The notes under the pieces are model-generated. The model was given only the letters and a program-made list of their open reading frames with translations, had not been told where the DNA came from and ran no database searches. The translations under genes and the position numbers were made by a program. Positions 61,241-64,000 of a stretch of DNA of 64,000 nt are shown here, piece by piece; positions within the stretch are counted from its first letter, which is position 1, and the number at the start of each line of letters is the position of its first letter. Source of the DNA: Marinimicrobium hydrolyticum (GTDB taxonomy: Bacteria > Pseudomonadota > Gammaproteobacteria > Pseudomonadales > Cellvibrionaceae); the NCBI RefSeq assembly GCF_030848505.1, contig NZ_JAVDDU010000002.1, positions 124,001 to 188,000 on the forward strand, written 5' to 3'.

Positions 61241-62061
61241 GCTTTATCAGACAAGCCCGCGAGTTCGGCTACCGAGCCATCCCTAAACGGGACCCTAACT
61301 TTGGTGCCAATCTGGACACCAGCCACGGCCCGGTCCTTTATGTGGAAGGCATAACCGTCAGCTTCGATGGCTTTAAAGCGCTGAATGATCTGAACCTTTA
61401 TGTGGATGACGGCGAATTACGTTGCATTATCGGACCCAACGGCGCTGGCAAGACCACCATGATGGATGTGATCACCGGCAAAACCAAGCCCGATGCGGGT
61501 ACGGTTTATTTTGGCCAACAGATTGATTTGTTGAGCCTTTCCGAACATCAAATCGCCCGTGGCGGCATTGGCCGGAAATTTCAGAAGCCCACCGTTTTTG
61601 AACCGCTAAGCGTATACGAAAACTTGGAGCTGGCCATCGCCGGCGACAAGCGGGTATGGAGCACATTACTGAAGGATCTCACTGGCGAGCAGCGCGATCG
61701 CATCGATGAAGTGCTACATCAAATTGGCCTGCCTAAACACCGCCATCAACTGGCGGGGGCGCTGTCCCACGGGCAAAAACAGTGGCTGGAAATCGGCATG
61801 CTGTTAATGCAAAGCCCGCGTGTGCTGCTGGTGGATGAACCGGTGGCCGGCATGACCGGTGAAGAGGTAGAGCACACGGCGCAACTGCTTACCTCCCTGG
61901 AAGGTAAACACTCCGTAATCGTCGTGGAACACGATATGGCGTTCGTGCGCTCCATTGCCCGCAAGGTCACCGTGCTGCACCAGGGCTCGGTTTTGGCGGA
62001 AGGCACCATGGACCAGGTACAAAACAACCCCAAAGTAGTGGAAGTTTATCTGGGCGAGTAA
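61237..62061 (+). CDS. urtD: Urea ABC transporter ATP-binding protein UrtD
   Basis: Predicted 274-aa cytoplasmic ATPase of the LivG type. Walker A GPNGAGKTTMMD, signature region LSHGQKQWLEIGMLLMQSP, Walker B VLLVDEPVAGM and switch His EHDMAFV are clear. GGAGG lies 5 bases before the ATG. The first 25 residues are basic and variable. It pairs with UrtE to drive urea import. Confidence 0.96.
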   Translation: MSFIRQAREFGYRAIPKRDPNFGANLDTSHGPVLYVEGITVSFDGFKALNDLNLYVDDGELRCIIGPNGAGKTTMMDVITGKTKPDAGTVYFGQQIDLLSLSEHQIARGGIGRKFQKPTVFEPLSVYENLELAIAGDKRVWSTLLKDLTGEQRDRIDEVLHQIGLPKHRHQLAGALSHGQKQWLEIGMLLMQSPRVLLVDEPVAGMTGEEVEHTAQLLTSLEGKHSVIVVEHDMAFVRSIARKVTVLHQGSVLAEGTMDQVQNNPKVVEVYLGE

Positions 62062-62117
62062 TGGCGCCAACGCGCACCGAATGAAAAGTGAAATCGAACG
62101 TTGTACTGGAGAGTCCC

Positions 62118-62813
62118 GTGCTCAAGATTGAAAACGTTAACCAATACTACGGCCAGAGCCACATTTTGTGGGACCTGGACTTTGACCTGAAAAGCGGTAC
62201 CTGTGGCTGCCTGCTGGGGCGAAACGGTGTGGGTAAAACCACACTGCTCAAATGCATCACCGGTTTGCTGCCGGTGCGCAGCGGCACCATACATCTGGAT
62301 GGCAAAGATATTACCCGCGCCTCCACAGAAAACCGCGCTCGAGCCGGAATCGGTTACGTGCCTCAGGGCCGGGAGATTTTCCCGCTGCTTACCGTGGAGG
62401 AAAATTTACGCATTTCCCTGGGGGCTCGCTCCGATGGCGCGCGGCGCATTCCGGCACACATTTACGAATTGTTTCCCGTGCTCAAAGACATGCACAGCCG
62501 CCGTGGTGGCGACCTCTCCGGCGGCCAGCAACAACAGCTGGCCATTGGCCGCGCCCTGGTGTTGGACCCGAAACTGCTGATCCTCGACGAACCCACCGAA
62601 GGGATACAACCCAATATTGTGCGCGACATTGGTGAGGTGATTCGCAAACTGAACAACGAGCTGGGGTTAACCGTACTGTTGGTGGAACAGAAGTTACCTT
62701 TCGCCCGTAAAGTGGCCGATGATTTCTTTATTATGGAGCGTGGGCGCATGGTGGCCACGGGTGCCATGACGGACCTAAACGATGATCACATCAAGACTTA
62801 CTTGAGCGTTTAA
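62118..62813 (+). CDS. urtE: Urea ABC transporter ATP-binding protein UrtE
   Basis: Predicted 231-aa cytoplasmic ATPase of the LivF type. Walker A GRNGVGKTTLLK, signature LSGGQQQQLAIGRAL, Walker B LLILDEPTEGIQPN. I choose the GTG at 62118, since GGAG stands 6 bases before it and the following LKIENVNQYYGQ is the usual N terminus; the upstream GTG at 62088 lacks these features. It ends the urt operon; no further urea gene follows. Confidence 0.95.
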   Translation: MLKIENVNQYYGQSHILWDLDFDLKSGTCGCLLGRNGVGKTTLLKCITGLLPVRSGTIHLDGKDITRASTENRARAGIGYVPQGREIFPLLTVEENLRISLGARSDGARRIPAHIYELFPVLKDMHSRRGGDLSGGQQQQLAIGRALVLDPKLLILDEPTEGIQPNIVRDIGEVIRKLNNELGLTVLLVEQKLPFARKVADDFFIMERGRMVATGAMTDLNDDHIKTYLSV

Positions 62814-62989
62814 CCCAACCACTTTAGGCTTAGCCATTGCCCCGACTCGGTGCCTTCACAGCAAAAACTTTTTAACGGCACCGGGTCTTCCTTCGCGATT
62901 ATTCAATAGAATCAATCATTTACGCGCCCCTCCCGCTATGCTACATTGGCAGGCAGTCTAAAATTTTGGCATGCCAAGGTGGGGGAATT

Positions 62990-64000
62990 ATGGAGCAGAC
63001 TGATAGCGCGCTCATGCGCGATCTCATCCAACACGAAACCTGGAGCGAAGTTGCTACGCATGCCGAGAACATGCATGTGCAGGATATCGCCGCCGCACTG
63101 GACGGCTTGGAGCCCGACGTCGTCGCTCGCGCCTTGGAGGAGCTGCCCAAGGAAAGCTGGCCGGACATCGTTTCCTACCTGAGCCTGAACTGCCAGAACC
63201 TTCTCCTCCAGCAACTGGACGATGAGAGTGGCCGCCTGATCATGAGCGACCTCTCACCGGATGACCGAACCACCCTTTTGGAAGCCCTGCCCGCCGACCA
63301 GGTGGAGCAACTGCTTAAGCTGTTAAGCCCCGGCGAACTCAAACACGCGCTGCAACAGCTCGGCTACCCCGAAGACAGTGCCGGTCGCCTGATGACCACC
63401 GGCTTTATCACCCTGCGCGAATACTGGACTCTGGGTACCGCCATAGCGCACTTGCGCCGGCACCGGGACGATCAGGAAACCATCAACACCCTCTACATTA
63501 CGGATCACAAAGGCCGGCTGCAGGGCACCATCAGTCTGAAACGCCTGGTGCTGGAAGACCCGGATCGCAAAGTGGAGGAGCTAGTCTCCGGCGAGCCCGT
63601 GAGCATTTTTGCGTCCGAAGATCGCACCGAAGCTGTACGCCTAATCCAGCACTACGACATCACCGCCCTACCCGTGGTCGACGCCAATGGCGCGCTACTG
63701 GGTGTGGTCACGGTGGATGACGTCATGGACGTGGCGGAAGAAGAAAACACCGAAGACTTCCACAAAATCGGTGGTATGGGCGCTGTGGGCCTGAGTCTGC
63801 GCGATGCCAGCCCAGCACTGCTGTACCGCAAAAGAATCGGCTGGCTGGTGCTGCTGGTTTTTATGAATTTGTTTGGCGGCGCGAGCATCGCTCACTTCGA
63901 AGCGACTATTGAGGCGGTCATAGCGCTGGTGTTCTTCCTGCCGTTGATCGTCGCCTCCGGCGGTAACGCTGGCGCCCAAGCCGCCACCTTGATGGTGCGC
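62990..64000 (+). CDS. mgtE: Magnesium transporter MgtE (partial, 3' end outside window)
   Basis: The first 337 codons are present and the frame is open to the window edge. The N-terminal helical MgtE domain (about residues 10-125) is followed by two CBS domains with SAGRLMTTGFITLRE and RTEAVRLIQHYDITALPVVD, then DDVMDVAEEENTEDFHK and the start of the membrane part. The protein is a Mg2+ channel gated by cytosolic Mg2+. AAGGTGGGGG precedes the ATG at 62990. The 176-base upstream region is too short and unpatterned for a magnesium riboswitch. It is separate from the urt operon. Confidence 0.95.
   Translation, partial: MEQTDSALMRDLIQHETWSEVATHAENMHVQDIAAALDGLEPDVVARALEELPKESWPDIVSYLSLNCQNLLLQQLDDESGRLIMSDLSPDDRTTLLEALPADQVEQLLKLLSPGELKHALQQLGYPEDSAGRLMTTGFITLREYWTLGTAIAHLRRHRDDQETINTLYITDHKGRLQGTISLKRLVLEDPDRKVEELVSGEPVSIFASEDRTEAVRLIQHYDITALPVVDANGALLGVVTVDDVMDVAEEENTEDFHKIGGMGAVGLSLRDASPALLYRKRIGWLVLLVFMNLFGGASIAHFEATIEAVIALVFFLPLIVASGGNAGAQAATLMVR

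Noticed and set aside
62814-62989. A magnesium riboswitch (M-box) or terminator in the urtE-mgtE gap.
   Set aside because: The gap is shorter than a typical M-box plus promoter. The only inverted repeat (about 62848-62883) has a long loop and weak pairing.

Overview
The window looks like a chromosomal segment of a free-living, probably marine gammaproteobacterium. The evidence is a TonB receptor of the large Xanthomonas/Alteromonas/Cellvibrio type, sodium-linked transport genes, a bacterial voltage-gated sodium channel, sigma54/NtrC-type control of nitrogen genes and dense Gram-negative envelope genes. Placement near Cellvibrionales-like genera is my inference and was not tested. I see no integrase, transposase, phage cluster, CRISPR array, tRNA or rRNA gene.

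Layout. 0-13.4 kb: TetR regulator and SNF-type Na+ symporter, a TonB-dependent receptor, a secreted c-type haem/beta-propeller protein, TspO, two membrane-associated hydrolases, a flavin monooxygenase, an HxlR regulator, a NaChBac-type channel and two small proteins. 13.4-21.4 kb: a minus-strand glgE - treS/maltokinase - glgB operon, the alpha-glucan branch of trehalose metabolism. 21.4-24.5 kb: a gene-poor accessory patch with two paralogous 100-114 aa cysteine proteins of unknown function around an acetyltransferase without a normal start codon and a 54-aa ribbon-helix-helix protein. Its long leader holds a perfect CRP-type site and a possible sigma54 promoter. 24.5-39.8 kb: an outer-membrane barrel, a diguanylate cyclase, a lipoprotein amidohydrolase, a methyltransferase, GabT, a TPR protein, a phospholipase-D-type synthase, a membrane-fused PQQ sugar dehydrogenase, a bactofilin and a protein with two tandem methyltransferase-like domains. 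39.8-49.5 kb (minus): a MacB-like ABC exporter with its adaptor, an SLC13-type permease, a VanZ/barrel pair and dGTPase. 49.5-62.8 kb (plus): a urea assimilation region with allophanate hydrolase, urea carboxylase, a GntR regulator and the UrtABCDE transporter. The window ends inside mgtE.

How the parts work together. The urea region is the most coherent system. UrtABCDE imports urea, urea carboxylase makes allophanate, and allophanate hydrolase releases ammonium, so no urease is needed. Two nearly identical sigma54 promoters, each with NtrC-like sites about 130 bp upstream and a shared GntR-operator-like half-site downstream, stand before the enzyme genes and before the gntR-urt genes. Two copies of a structured repeat, with a conserved core and unrelated self-complementary arms, sit in the leaders of these genes.

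All functional names rest on motif recognition by eye. No database search or folding calculation was run.
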